From DAHVFK01 sp963755395 (GTDB lineage: Bacteria; Pseudomonadota; Gammaproteobacteria; Burkholderiales; SG8-39), in assembly GCA_963755395.1 (NCBI GenBank), contig CAVWJJ010000004.1, positions 769,253-833,252 on the forward strand: 64,000 nucleotides of DNA, read 5' to 3'. The notes below the pieces were generated by a model, which was not told the origin of the DNA, did not search any database, and saw nothing but the letters and a program-made list of their open reading frames with translations. A program made the translations under genes and the position numbers. Numbering within the stretch: the first letter of the stretch is position 1; each line of letters starts with the position of its first letter. Below are positions 48,862 to 58,186 of the stretch, in pieces.

Positions 48862-49953
48862 GTGAACGCTCCCCGCCGCGGCCCGTCGCGCAACCTGGTC
48901 ATCGTCGCGCTCGTGCTGGCGGCGGCGCTCGCGTTCGGCGCCTACGAGGTGCGCGAGCGCAGCCTCTACCTGCACGAGGAGGACGCGCGCATCCGGGCCG
49001 ACATGGTGACGGTGGCGAGCCGCGTCTCGGGCTGGATCGTGCGCCGCCCGGTGGAAGAAGGGCAGGCGGTCGAGCCCGGCACGGTGCTGGCGGCGCTCGA
49101 CCAGCGCGACGCCGCGCTCGCCCTGACCGAGCTCAAGGCGCAGCTCGAGGCGGTGGTGGCCGACAAGGCGCGCCTGGGCGCCGACACCGAGCTCGCGCGC
49201 GCGCAGACCGAGACCCGGCTGCAGTCGGCGCGCGCCGAGCTCGACTCCGCCGCGGTCACGGTCTCGAGCCTCGCGCCGCAGTTGAAGCTGGCGCAGGACG
49301 AGTTCGCGCGCACCCTGCGCCTGTTCGAGCAGAAGATGGCCTCGCAGGCGGCGCGCGACCAGTCCGAGGCGCAGCTGCAGAAGATCGAGCGCGAGCACCG
49401 CATCGCGCGCGCCAACCTGCTGAGCGCCCAGGCCAAGGTCAGGCAGGCCGCGGCCGAGCGCGCGCAGCTCGAGGTGCTCGCCGCCCAGCGCGAGGTGCTC
49501 GAGCAGCGCGAGGCCGAGCTGGGCGCGAAGCTCGCGCGCCAGCGCCTGGACCTCGAGGATCGCGTCGTGAAGAGTCCCTCGCGCGGCGTGATCGACCGCA
49601 CTTTCGTCGAGCCGGGCGAGTACGTCGGCGCGGGCCAGCGGCTGCTGCTGATGCACGACCCGGCGAGCGTCTGGGTCGAGGCCAACATCAAGGAGACCCA
49701 GCTCGCGCGCCTCGCGCCCGGGCAAAGGGTCGAGGTGCACGTCGACGCCTTCCCCGAGCGCGAGCTCGAGGGCCGCGTCGAGCGCATCGGCAATTCCGCC
49801 ACCAGCAGCTTCGCGCTGCTGCCCACGCCCAACCCGAGCGGCAATTTCACCAAGGTGACGCAGCGCGTGCCGGTGCGGATTTCGATTTCGCAGCGCGAGG
49901 GCAGGCTGCGCCCGGGCATGATGGTCGAGGTGAGGGTTGCCACCGGCCAGTGA
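48862..49953 (+). CDS. emrA: HlyD/EmrA-type membrane fusion protein
   Basis: This 363-residue protein begins with GTG. One N-terminal membrane helix is followed by a split lipoyl domain (TVASRVSGWIVRRPVEEGQAV), a long coiled coil rich in arginine, glutamate and alanine (about residues 85-230), and a beta-barrel with SPSRGVIDRTFVEPGEYV. It links an inner-membrane pump to an outer-membrane channel. The downstream gene encodes the matching 14-helix pump, overlapping by 17 bases. The symbol reflects family likeness. Confidence 0.87.
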   Translation: MNAPRRGPSRNLVIVALVLAAALAFGAYEVRERSLYLHEEDARIRADMVTVASRVSGWIVRRPVEEGQAVEPGTVLAALDQRDAALALTELKAQLEAVVADKARLGADTELARAQTETRLQSARAELDSAAVTVSSLAPQLKLAQDEFARTLRLFEQKMASQAARDQSEAQLQKIEREHRIARANLLSAQAKVRQAAAERAQLEVLAAQREVLEQREAELGAKLARQRLDLEDRVVKSPSRGVIDRTFVEPGEYVGAGQRLLLMHDPASVWVEANIKETQLARLAPGQRVEVHVDAFPERELEGRVERIGNSATSSFALLPTPNPSGNFTKVTQRVPVRISISQREGRLRPGMMVEVRVATGQ

Positions 49954-51505
49954 TGCCTCCCGCTGGCCGCTGGTGGTCGGCGGCCTGCTGGGCGCGATGT
50001 CGACCGTGCTCTCGGCCACCATGGTCAACGTCGCGGTGCCGAGCATCATGGGCGCCTTCGGCGTCGGCCAGGACCTGGCGCAGTGGGCCGCCACCGCCTT
50101 CCTCGCCACCATGGTCGCGAGCCAGCTGCTCAACACCTGGGCGGTGCAGGCCTTCGGCCAGCGCAGCGCGTTCTGCCTCGCGCTGGTCGTGTTCAGCGCC
50201 GGCGCGCTGGTCGGCGCCGGCGCGCCCAATATCGAGACGCTGGTGTTCGGCCGCATCCTGCAGGGCTTCGCCGCCGGGCTGGTGCAGCCGCTGGTGCTGA
50301 CCGCGGTGGTCAACGCCTTCCCGGCCTCGCGGCGCGGCCTCGCGGTCGGCATCTACGGCATGGCGGTGACGCTCGCGCCGAGCTTCGGGCCCTGGATCGG
50401 CGGCCTCGCGATCGACGCCATGAGCTGGCGCGAGATGTTCCTCGTGCCGCTGCCGCTGGTGGCGGTCGCGTTCCTGCTCGGCATGCTCTACCTGCCGGGC
50501 AAGCCGTTTTCCTGGCGCCTGCCGGCGTTCGACTGGATCGGCTACGCGCTGGTGTCGGCCGCGCTGCTCGGGGTGATGAGCGCGATCGGCAACGGCCAGC
50601 GCTGGGGCTGGTCCTCGAGCGAGACGCTGCTCTCGTTCGCGCTCGGCGCGGGCGCGGCGGCCGCGTTCGTCGCGACCCAGCGGCGCGCGGCGCACCCGCT
50701 GCTGGACGTCTCGCTGTTCGGCGACCTGCGCTTCAGCGCGGCGATGATGATCGCGTTCGCCTTCGGCGCCGGCAACTTCGCCACCAACTACGCGATTCCG
50801 CTGTTCACTCAGACCGTGCAGGGGCTGACCGCGACCGACGCCGGCGCGGTGCTGCTGCCGGCGGGCGCGCTGCTGGTGGTGCTGATCCCGCTCTCGGGCC
50901 GGCTGGCGGACCACGTGCCGGCGCACCTGCCGATCATCGCCGGCTGCCTGCTGTTCTCGATCGCCGCCTGGCTGCTGTCGGACGCCGACGTCAATACCGC
51001 GTTCTGGCGCCTCGCGGGGTTCGCGCTCATCAGCCGCCTCGCGCTCGGCCTGGTGATGCCGAACATGGGCAAGGTGGCGATGACCGCGGTGCCGGCGGAC
51101 AAGCTCAACCAGGCCGCCGGCACCTACAACTTCCTGCGCCAGCTCGGCGGCGCGTTCGGGGTCAACCTGACCGCGCTCACGCTCGAGCTCTCGACCGCGC
51201 GCCACGCCGACCTGCTGAGCGCGACCCAGACCCCGGACAACGCGCAGAGCATGGAGCTGCTCGCGCGTGTGGGCGAGCTGATGCACCGCGCCGGCGTGCC
51301 CGACGCGGTGCTCGGCCCCGGCGCGCTCGACTACCTGGGCGACGTGATTTACGCTCAGGCGCTCGGCCTCGGCTTCCAGGACGCTTTCTTCCAGATCTGC
51401 TTCGCCTTCGTGCTCGCGCTCGTTCCCGCCTGGCTGCTCGGCCGCGCGGGGCGCGCGCAGCCCGCCGCCAGGCCGCAGGAGATGAAAATCAGGAGCCCCG
51501 CATGA
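49937..51505 (+). CDS. emrB: DHA2-family MFS multidrug efflux transporter (EmrB-like)
   Basis: This 522-residue protein has 14 predicted helices. The DHA2 signature blocks are VNVAVPSIMGAFGVGQDLAQW near the start and GRILQGFAAGLVQPL. It should export hydrophobic compounds by proton exchange together with the HlyD-type protein. The only start in frame near the N-terminus is TTG at 49937. An ATG at 49953 is in another frame and would fit if one base is in error. The stop overlaps the next gene start (ATGA). Confidence 0.87.
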   Translation: MPPASDASRWPLVVGGLLGAMSTVLSATMVNVAVPSIMGAFGVGQDLAQWAATAFLATMVASQLLNTWAVQAFGQRSAFCLALVVFSAGALVGAGAPNIETLVFGRILQGFAAGLVQPLVLTAVVNAFPASRRGLAVGIYGMAVTLAPSFGPWIGGLAIDAMSWREMFLVPLPLVAVAFLLGMLYLPGKPFSWRLPAFDWIGYALVSAALLGVMSAIGNGQRWGWSSSETLLSFALGAGAAAAFVATQRRAAHPLLDVSLFGDLRFSAAMMIAFAFGAGNFATNYAIPLFTQTVQGLTATDAGAVLLPAGALLVVLIPLSGRLADHVPAHLPIIAGCLLFSIAAWLLSDADVNTAFWRLAGFALISRLALGLVMPNMGKVAMTAVPADKLNQAAGTYNFLRQLGGAFGVNLTALTLELSTARHADLLSATQTPDNAQSMELLARVGELMHRAGVPDAVLGPGALDYLGDVIYAQALGLGFQDAFFQICFAFVLALVPAWLLGRAGRAQPAARPQEMKIRSPA

Positions 51506-52635
51506 AGATCACCCGCTTCGAAGCCTTCATCCTGCGCGCGCCCGACACCGGGCGCCCGCACTGGGTCAGCAACTTCATCGTGCCGCGCGCGAACGAGATC
51601 CTGGTGCGCCTGTCGACCGACGATGGCGTCGAGGGCTTCGGCATCGCCACCAGCTACACCCCGATCGAGGCCGCGATCCACGCCCTGAAGAGCGGCATCG
51701 GCGAGCTGATCGTCGGCGCCGACCCGACCGCGCCCGAGCGCCTGTACCAGAAGCTGTTCGGCCTGACCTGGCAGCGCCTGGCGCACGAGAAGGGCTGGAG
51801 CCGCGAGGCGCTGATCCGCATCGCCGCGGCGACCGACATCGCCTGCTGGGACGTCGTGGGCAAGGTCGCCGGGCTGCCGCTGTATCGCCTGTTCGGCGGT
51901 TTTCGCGACGCGGTGCCGTGCTACGTCACCTGCGCCTATTACCGCGACGGCAAGGACCTGGCCGAGCTGAAGGACGAGATGCAGATGCTCAAGGCCCAGG
52001 GCCACCGCGGCTTCAAGGCCAAGGCGGGCGGCCTGCCGCTCGAGCAGGATATTGCGCGCCTGGAGCTGGTGCGCGAGGTGATCGGCTGGGACAACGACCT
52101 GATGGTCGACGTCAACCGCGGCTGGGACCTCGACACCGCGATCGAGGGCGCGCGCCTGATGGCGCCGCTCAAGCCGCGCTGGCTGGAAGAGCCGGTGCGC
52201 TGGGCCGACGACCGGCGCGAGCTCAGGCTGCTCTCGCGCCAGACGCAGATCCCGCTCTCGGCCGGCGAAAGCGAGCTCACCAGCTGGGGCTGCCGCGCGC
52301 TGCTGGAGGAGGAAGCGATCAAGATCCTGCAGTTCGACTGCACCATGTCGGGCGGCTTCACCGAAGGGCGCAAGCTCGCCGCCCTGTGCGAGCTGAACCA
52401 CGTCCAGGTCGCGCCGCATCACGACTGCTTCATCCATTGCCACATCGTCGCCGCGAGCCCCGCGGGCGTGATCGTCGAATCCTTCACCGACCCCGAGCGC
52501 GACCCGCTGCAGGCAGAGCTTTTCGAAAACCCGCCGAAAATCGCGCACGGCTGGCTCACGCTCAACCAGGCCCCGGGCCTGGGCCTCACGCTGTCGGACA
52601 AGGCGCTGAAGAAGTTCGGCCAGAAGGTGCTCTGA
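51502..52635 (+). CDS. Mandelate racemase/muconate lactonizing enzyme-family protein (enolase superfamily)
   Basis: This 377-residue protein has the enolase-superfamily barrel. The lysine base is in GFKAKAG, and metal ligands are in MVDVNRGWD, WLEEPVRWAD and SAGESELTS. A histidine is in APHHDCFIHCH. Substrates are carboxylic acids whose alpha proton is removed; sugar-acid dehydration is common in this branch. Overlaps on both sides (ATGA, TGATG) place it in an operon with the efflux pair and a PanE-like reductase. The exact substrate is unknown. Confidence 0.87.
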   Translation: MKITRFEAFILRAPDTGRPHWVSNFIVPRANEILVRLSTDDGVEGFGIATSYTPIEAAIHALKSGIGELIVGADPTAPERLYQKLFGLTWQRLAHEKGWSREALIRIAAATDIACWDVVGKVAGLPLYRLFGGFRDAVPCYVTCAYYRDGKDLAELKDEMQMLKAQGHRGFKAKAGGLPLEQDIARLELVREVIGWDNDLMVDVNRGWDLDTAIEGARLMAPLKPRWLEEPVRWADDRRELRLLSRQTQIPLSAGESELTSWGCRALLEEEAIKILQFDCTMSGGFTEGRKLAALCELNHVQVAPHHDCFIHCHIVAASPAGVIVESFTDPERDPLQAELFENPPKIAHGWLTLNQAPGLGLTLSDKALKKFGQKVL

Positions 52636-53588
52636 TGCGCTTCGCGATTTTCGGCACGGGGGGCCTCGGCGGCTACTACGGCGCGCGGCTGGCCAGGGCC
52701 GGGCACGAGGTCGCGTTCGTCGCGCGCGGCGCGCAGCTCGCGGCGATGCGCAAGGACGGCCTGCGCGTGCTCAGCCCGCTGGGCGACATCCACCTCGCGC
52801 AGCCGAACGCAAGCGACGACCCGCGCGAGCTGGGCGAGGCCGACTGCGTGATCGTCGCGGTCAAGAGCTGGCAGGTGGGCGAGGCGGCGCGGGCGATGGC
52901 GCCGCTGCTCGGCGCGCAGACCGCGGTGCTGCCGTTCCTCAACGGAGTCGAGGCCGCCGACCAGCTCGCGGCGGTGCTTGGCGCCGAGCGCCTGCTGGGC
53001 GGGTTATCCAGGGTCTTCAGCCTGATCGAGGCGCCGGGGGTGATCCGGCACGCGAGCGCGGGGGCGAGCGTCGAGCTGGGCGAGCTCGACGGCACGCGCT
53101 CGGCGCGCGCGCGCACGCTGTGCGAGGCCTTTGCCGCGGCCGGGATCGAGGCCACCCTGAGCGGCGACATCCGCGCCGCGCTGTGGAAGAAGCTCGTTAC
53201 CGTCAGCTCCTGGGCGGGCCTGGGCGCGCTCGCGCGCAGCCCGATGGGCGAGCTGCGCCAATACCCCGAGACGCGCGCCATGATCGACCGGGCGATGGAC
53301 GAGGGCATCGCGGTCGGCATTGCGCGCGGCCACGCCTTGAGCGCCGACTTCAAGGGCGAGCTGTGGCGCTACTACGACGGCCTGCCCGAAGGGGCGACCG
53401 CCTCGATGCAGCGCGACATCATGGCCGGGCGCCCCTCCGAGCTCGACGCCTGGAACGGCGCCATCGTGCGCTTCGGCGCCGAGGCCGGGCTCGAAACCCC
53501 GCTGCACCGCTTCACCTACCACGCCCTGCTGCCGCTGGAGCGCCGCGCGCGCCGCGAGCGCGAGCGCCCGCCGGCCGCGGCCGGCTGA
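52635..53588 (+). CDS. panE: 2-dehydropantoate 2-reductase family protein
   Basis: This 317-residue protein has Rossmann motif GTGGLGGYYGARLA, the substrate-domain lysine block ALWKKLVTVSSWAGLGAL, and a C-terminal AWNGAIVRFGAEAGLETPLHR. PanE reduces ketopantoate with NADPH in pantothenate synthesis. Its position next to an enolase-superfamily enzyme, away from pan genes, suggests that it may be a paralogue acting on another 2-oxo acid, so the symbol is tentative. Confidence 0.85.
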   Translation: MRFAIFGTGGLGGYYGARLARAGHEVAFVARGAQLAAMRKDGLRVLSPLGDIHLAQPNASDDPRELGEADCVIVAVKSWQVGEAARAMAPLLGAQTAVLPFLNGVEAADQLAAVLGAERLLGGLSRVFSLIEAPGVIRHASAGASVELGELDGTRSARARTLCEAFAAAGIEATLSGDIRAALWKKLVTVSSWAGLGALARSPMGELRQYPETRAMIDRAMDEGIAVGIARGHALSADFKGELWRYYDGLPEGATASMQRDIMAGRPSELDAWNGAIVRFGAEAGLETPLHRFTYHALLPLERRARRERERPPAAAG

Positions 53589-53592
53589 GAGC

Positions 53593-53982
53593 CTAGGCCG
53601 CCTTCTTCATCGGCGGCATGCCCGGGGGCCGGCGCGGATCGTTGTCCGCCGCGCCGGGCGCGAGCGGCACCACCTCGGCGGACGGGCGCACGCGCAGCGC
53701 CCACAGCGTGACGCCGCGCCAGAGCAGGATGAACGCCGCGACGACCGCCGCGGCGCCGAGCGCCGACTCGAGGCCGCCCGCACGCCAGGCCCCGTTCGCG
53801 AGCCAGGAGATGATGGTCGCGCTGCCTGCGCCCAGCGCGGCGACGATGCCCGGCACCACGACGAAGGCGTTCATGTTGTCGTTCGCCCACCAGCGCGCGG
53901 GCAGAATCTGTCCGCCGATTTTCGCCGCGCGGCCGACCAGGATCGCCGCCAACACCAGCGCCAGTCCGACAACTGCCGACAT
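53593..53982 (-). CDS. Small three-helix membrane protein, paralogue 1
   Basis: This 129-residue protein has three hydrophobic helices. The segment GRAAKIGGQILPARWWANDNMNAFVVVPG is strikingly similar to that of the protein at 54363-54680, so the two are paralogues. The C-terminal tail is longer and proline-rich (GMPPMKKAA). AAAGGAG lies 5 bases before the ATG and TACAAT (minus strand, 54018-54013) could be its -10 box. No family is recognised. Confidence 0.75.
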   Translation of the reverse strand: MSAVVGLALVLAAILVGRAAKIGGQILPARWWANDNMNAFVVVPGIVAALGAGSATIISWLANGAWRAGGLESALGAAAVVAAFILLWRGVTLWALRVRPSAEVVPLAPGAADNDPRRPPGMPPMKKAA

Positions 53983-54049
53983 ACACGCTCCTTTGAGAAT
54001 GAGGGCGGCAGGATTGTAGGCGCGCGCTTTTTCAACGGCGCGCCGACGC

Positions 54050-54143
54050 GCCGGAGAATTTTGTATCGCACTGTTGCAGACTTACGGCCGATGTCAGTCA
54101 ATGCTGCCCGCGGTCAACGACGCGACTTGATTAATTCTCCGGC
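54050..54143. promoter_or_regulatory. 11-bp inverted repeat in a divergent control region
   Basis: GCCGGAGAATT at 54050-54060 is exactly repeated in inverse, AATTCTCCGGC, at 54133-54143. The right arm fills the spacer between the -35 and -10 boxes of the rightward promoter. The left arm lies just upstream of the leftward promoter of the 129-residue membrane protein. A regulator binding both arms could control both transcripts. The repeat is seen directly; the binding is inferred. Confidence 0.5.
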
Positions 54144-54154
54144 AGTGCTATCTT
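54127..54154 (+). promoter_or_regulatory. Promoter of the hairpin-array RNA candidate
   Basis: TTGATT at 54127-54132 and TATCTT at 54149-54154 are separated by 16 bases. TGC before the -10 box gives an extended -10. Transcription would start near 54161. No protein-coding frame follows on this strand before the terminator at 54334-54364. Confidence 0.55.
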
Positions 54155-54160
54155 GTAGGT

Positions 54161-54364
54161 GAGCCTGTGAGGGCGGCCAGCAGACCGGCAAACCGGGATT
54201 CCGGACGAAGTGTTCGGGTACCGTGCCCTCGGCACCGCGGCCGCAAGGCTGCGGCGGCAGCCAGGCCCAGCCGGGGCATCCGCCCCGGGATGAAAGCGCC
54301 GATACGGCGCCGCCCGACGCAGTCGGGCATAGGGGCCCCGCCTTGGGCGGGGCCTTTCAATTTC
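54161..54364 (+). ncRNA. Candidate structured non-coding RNA with a series of perfect hairpins
   Basis: About 200 bases between a sigma-70-like promoter and an intrinsic terminator fold into a chain of short GC hairpins. Stems: CCGG 54185-88/93-96; CCGGAC 54201-06/GTTCGG 54212-17; GTGCC 54223-27/GGCAC 54231-35; an 8-bp stem 54235-42/54247-54 closed by a GCAA tetraloop (alternative to the previous stem's last base); CCGGGGC 54271-77/82-88; GCGCCG 54296-301/305-310; GCCCGAC 54312-18/22-28. I do not recognise 6S, SRP, RNase P, tmRNA or a known riboswitch. No long reading frame with a ribosome site is present. The opposite strand lacks a U-tract, so the rightward reading is preferred. Confidence 0.5.
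54334..54364 (+). terminator. Intrinsic terminator of the RNA candidate
   Basis: GGCCCCGCC at 54334-54342 pairs with GGCGGGGCC at 54346-54354 around a TTG loop, a perfect 9-bp stem. It is followed by TTTCAATTTC. It ends at the stop codon of the leftward 105-residue membrane protein. Confidence 0.7.
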
Positions 54365-54680
54365 AGGCCGCTTTCAGCCGCTCCGGCACGCGCCGCGACC
54401 AAGCGCCGATCAGGCTCCAGAGCAGGAAGTACACGACGACCACCGCCGCCGCGACTCCCGCCGTTTGCATCCCCATCGCGTGCCAGCCTCCACTCCCCAA
54501 CGCGGCGACGATGGTGACGGCCCCGCCGCCGACCGCCGTGACGATGAGCGGCACGACCACGAAGGCGTTGATGTTCTCGTTGTTCCACCACGGCGCGGGC
54601 GACAGGCGCCCGCCGATCTTCGCCACGCGGCCGACCAGCAGCGCCGCGAGCAGAATTGCCAAGCCGATGGCTAGAGTCAT
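54363..54680 (-). CDS. Small three-helix membrane protein, paralogue 2
   Basis: This 105-residue protein has three hydrophobic helices and the segment GRVAKIGGRLSPAPWWNNENINAFVVVP, shared with the 129-residue protein 380 bp to the left. The ATG at 54680 was chosen to match the paralogue; the frame is open 11 codons upstream. The duplicated pair flanks the RNA candidate. The 140-bp space to the right (54681-54821) shows nothing recognisable. Confidence 0.73.
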   Translation of the reverse strand: MTLAIGLAILLAALLVGRVAKIGGRLSPAPWWNNENINAFVVVPLIVTAVGGGAVTIVAALGSGGWHAMGMQTAGVAAAVVVVYFLLWSLIGAWSRRVPERLKAA

Positions 54681-54821
54681 GGGGTTTCCAGGGCAAGAGT
54701 GGCTGTGGCCCATTGTCCCACCCCGCTCCCGCGCGCGCCGCCTGCGCCCGGATTTCTTTTCGTGCCGGTCTCGAAGGTGACGAGATCCCGACAGCGCTTC
54801 CCGCTCTCGGCTTCGTCCGAT

Positions 54822-55031
54822 CTACCTGCTAGCCATCGCTGCGATCCGCCGCTCGATGAAGGCGCGGATCTCGTACAGCGGGTAGTCGCCGGTAACGAAG
54901 CCCGCGCGGCGCAGCTCCATCTTGTCGAGCACCAGACCGAGCGCCCTGAGGCTGGTGACGTCGCGAACTTCCTCGGCGGCCTCGCGGATGCACAGCGTGG
55001 CGAGGGGATTCAGCTCAGGATGCGAATTCAT
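54822..55031 (-). CDS. Small hypothetical protein, 69 residues
   Basis: The product has an even mix of charged and hydrophobic residues, suggesting a small helical soluble protein (REAAEEVRDVTSLRALGLVLDKMELRRAG, then YPLYEIRAFIERRIAAM). The start at 55031 was chosen because upstream codons run into a REP-like element. No family is recognised. GC use is similar to that of its neighbours. Confidence 0.6.
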   Translation of the reverse strand: MNSHPELNPLATLCIREAAEEVRDVTSLRALGLVLDKMELRRAGFVTGDYPLYEIRAFIERRIAAMASR

Positions 55032-55097
55032 CGCGACACTCCGGAAATTTCGGCAACCGCCTGGATGCATTCTGCACCTTCGTGCGCGCTTCATCAC

Positions 55098-55170
55098 CTG
55101 TCGCCGACGGGCGACAGGGGGACAGACCCCGATTTCCCGCTTTTGGAAATCGGGGTCTGTCCCCGGTTCT
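55098..55170. repeat. REP-like inverted pair, copy D, with adjoining hairpin
   Basis: CTGTCGCC at 55098-55105 pairs perfectly with GGCGACAG at 55110-55117. Next come an arm with GGGGACAGACCCC (55117-55137) and an inverted arm with GGGGTCTGTCCCC (55144-55170), separated by only about six bases. The pair abuts the stop codon of the dienelactone hydrolase gene. Confidence 0.85.
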
Positions 55171-55892
55171 ACTTCAGCTTCTCGCCCAGGAACGCGAGCA
55201 CCTTGCGCCACGCGTCCTCGCTCGCCTGCTCCCGGTAGCGCTCCGGATTATTGAACGACTGGAACGCGTGCCCCGCGCCGTCGTAGCGGTGGAACGTGTG
55301 CGCCACTCCCGCGCGCGTGAGCGCCGCGTCGTAGTCGTCGACGTCCGCCGGCGCCGGGTTGGTGTCCTCGTTGCCGAAAAAGCCGATCACCGGGCAGCGG
55401 AATCTTCGGCGCGAGCTCGATCGCCGGCGGCGTGCCCGGCCCCATCGCCGCCTTCACCCGCCCGCCGTAGAAGATCGCGCACGCCGCGTAGCGAGGATCG
55501 CTCGCCGCTCCGAGCCACGCCACGCGCCCGCCCCAGCAGTGGCCGACGACCGCGACGCGCTTCGCGTCCACCCCGGGCTGCTTCGCCAGCAGGTCGAACG
55601 CCGCCTTGAGGTCGAGCTCGGTCCAGTCGTCGCGGAACTCGTCGCGCTTTTGCTGCATCTCGGCCGTCTTCGGCCACCAGTGGAAGATGAACGGCACCGC
55701 CACCGCGTAGCCGTTGTCGGCGTAGCGCTGCGCGGTGGCGAGCGTCACCGTGTCGTTCTCCACCCCCGTGTGCCCGACCGGGATGTGCTGGCACAGCACG
55801 ATCCCCGGGTGCGGCCCCTCGCCCGCGGGGGAAAACAGGAACACCTCCATCGGGCTGTCCTTCACCTTCACCGTCTCGATCCGATAAGCCAT
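55169..55892 (-). CDS. Dienelactone hydrolase-family protein, one frame break near 55393
   Basis: The joined product is about 240 residues. It has EVFLFSPAGEGPHPGIVLCQH, the nucleophile region VAVVGHCWGGRVAWLG with the catalytic cysteine, and, after an extra G near 55393, VIGFFGNEDTNPAPADVD. It ends with the histidine in HRYDGAGHAFQSF. The cysteine-aspartate-histidine triad is therefore complete across the break. These enzymes open dienelactones or related esters in aromatic breakdown. AGGAGCG is 5 bases before the ATG. Confidence 0.88.
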
Positions 55893-55937
55893 CGTTTCGC
55901 TCCTCTCGCTCACATGATATCCGCCCCGGAAACCGCG

Positions 55938-55962
55938 GAAACCGGGGTCAGACCCCGATTTC
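55938..55962. repeat. REP-like palindrome, copy E
   Basis: The palindrome GGGGTCAGACCCC is flanked by GGAAACC and GATTTCGC. Only one arm is present, but the bases after it (CCTTGATTTTCCGG) resemble the inner spacer of copies B and C. It sits directly upstream of the likely heat-shock promoter of groES. Confidence 0.82.
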
Positions 55963-55966
55963 GCAC

Positions 55967-55994
55967 CTTGATTTTCCGGCCGATGCCCCCACCT
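55967..55994 (+). promoter_or_regulatory. Probable sigma-32 heat-shock promoter of groESL
   Basis: CTTGATT at 55967-55973 and CCCCACCT at 55987-55994, 13 bases apart, match the sigma-32 consensus CTTGAAA / CCCCATNT at most positions. The start codon of groES is about 180 bp downstream. No CIRCE repeat (TTAGCACTC inverted) is seen in 55893-56172. Confidence 0.55.
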
Positions 55995-56172
55995 ACATAC
56001 CATTGGGCAGCGGATGTCGGTAGATTCCGCGCCCAGGCCGTGAACGCGAAGCAGCTCAATCGAATCCGCCTCGAGCTCTCGCCCATCCCATTGCCGCTCG
56101 CGCAACAAGCCGTGAACTTGGCCCAGGTTCTGCAGTGTGTCGAGCCGGGCAATCTTTAGGAGGTATCCGAAT

Positions 56173-56466
56173 ATGAAAATCCGTCCTCTGCATGATCGCG
56201 TGATCGTCAAGCGGCTCGACCAGGAGAAGAAGACTGCCTCCGGCCTGGTCATTCCTGACACCGCCGCCGAGAAGCCCGATCAGGGCGAAGTCGTCGCCGT
56301 CGGCAAGGGCAAGCGCAGCGACGAGGGCAAGCTGATCCCGATCGACCTCCACGTCGGCGACCGGGTGCTGTTCGGCAAGTACTCGGGCCAGACGGTGAGG
56401 GTCAAGGGCGACGAGCTTCTCGTGATGCGCGAAGAAGACATCATGGGCGTGGTCGAGGGTGCCTGA
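56173..56466 (+). CDS. groES: Co-chaperonin GroES
   Basis: This 97-residue protein has the standard GroES sequence: MKIRPLHDRVIVKRLDQE, the mobile loop around KKTASGLVIPDTAAEKPDQG, and DRVLFGKYSGQ. It caps the GroEL ring. AGGAGGT lies 9 bases before the ATG. groEL starts 54 bp downstream. Confidence 0.97.
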   Translation: MKIRPLHDRVIVKRLDQEKKTASGLVIPDTAAEKPDQGEVVAVGKGKRSDEGKLIPIDLHVGDRVLFGKYSGQTVRVKGDELLVMREEDIMGVVEGA

Positions 56467-56520
56467 TTCGGGCCGCCCGCAAAGACAGCGATAGACATCG
56501 ATAGACACTAGGAGAACCAA

Positions 56521-58173
<1,653 letters not shown>

Positions 58174-58186
58174 TCGAGGAACAGCC

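Noticed and set aside
52635..53588. Secure assignment as the pantothenate pathway PanE
   Set aside because: The family is clear, but the context is not pantothenate synthesis, so the symbol is given only tentatively.
54039..54054. GGCGCG-CCGA-CGCGCC palindrome as terminator
   Set aside because: No U-tract and it lies upstream of the leftward promoter; left as simple GC palindrome.
54161..54364. 6S RNA, SRP RNA, RNase P, cobalamin or c-di-GMP riboswitch as identity of the hairpin region
   Set aside because: The conserved cores of these families are not found. A GGCAAACC stretch recalls RNase P and GEMM but lacks their partners.
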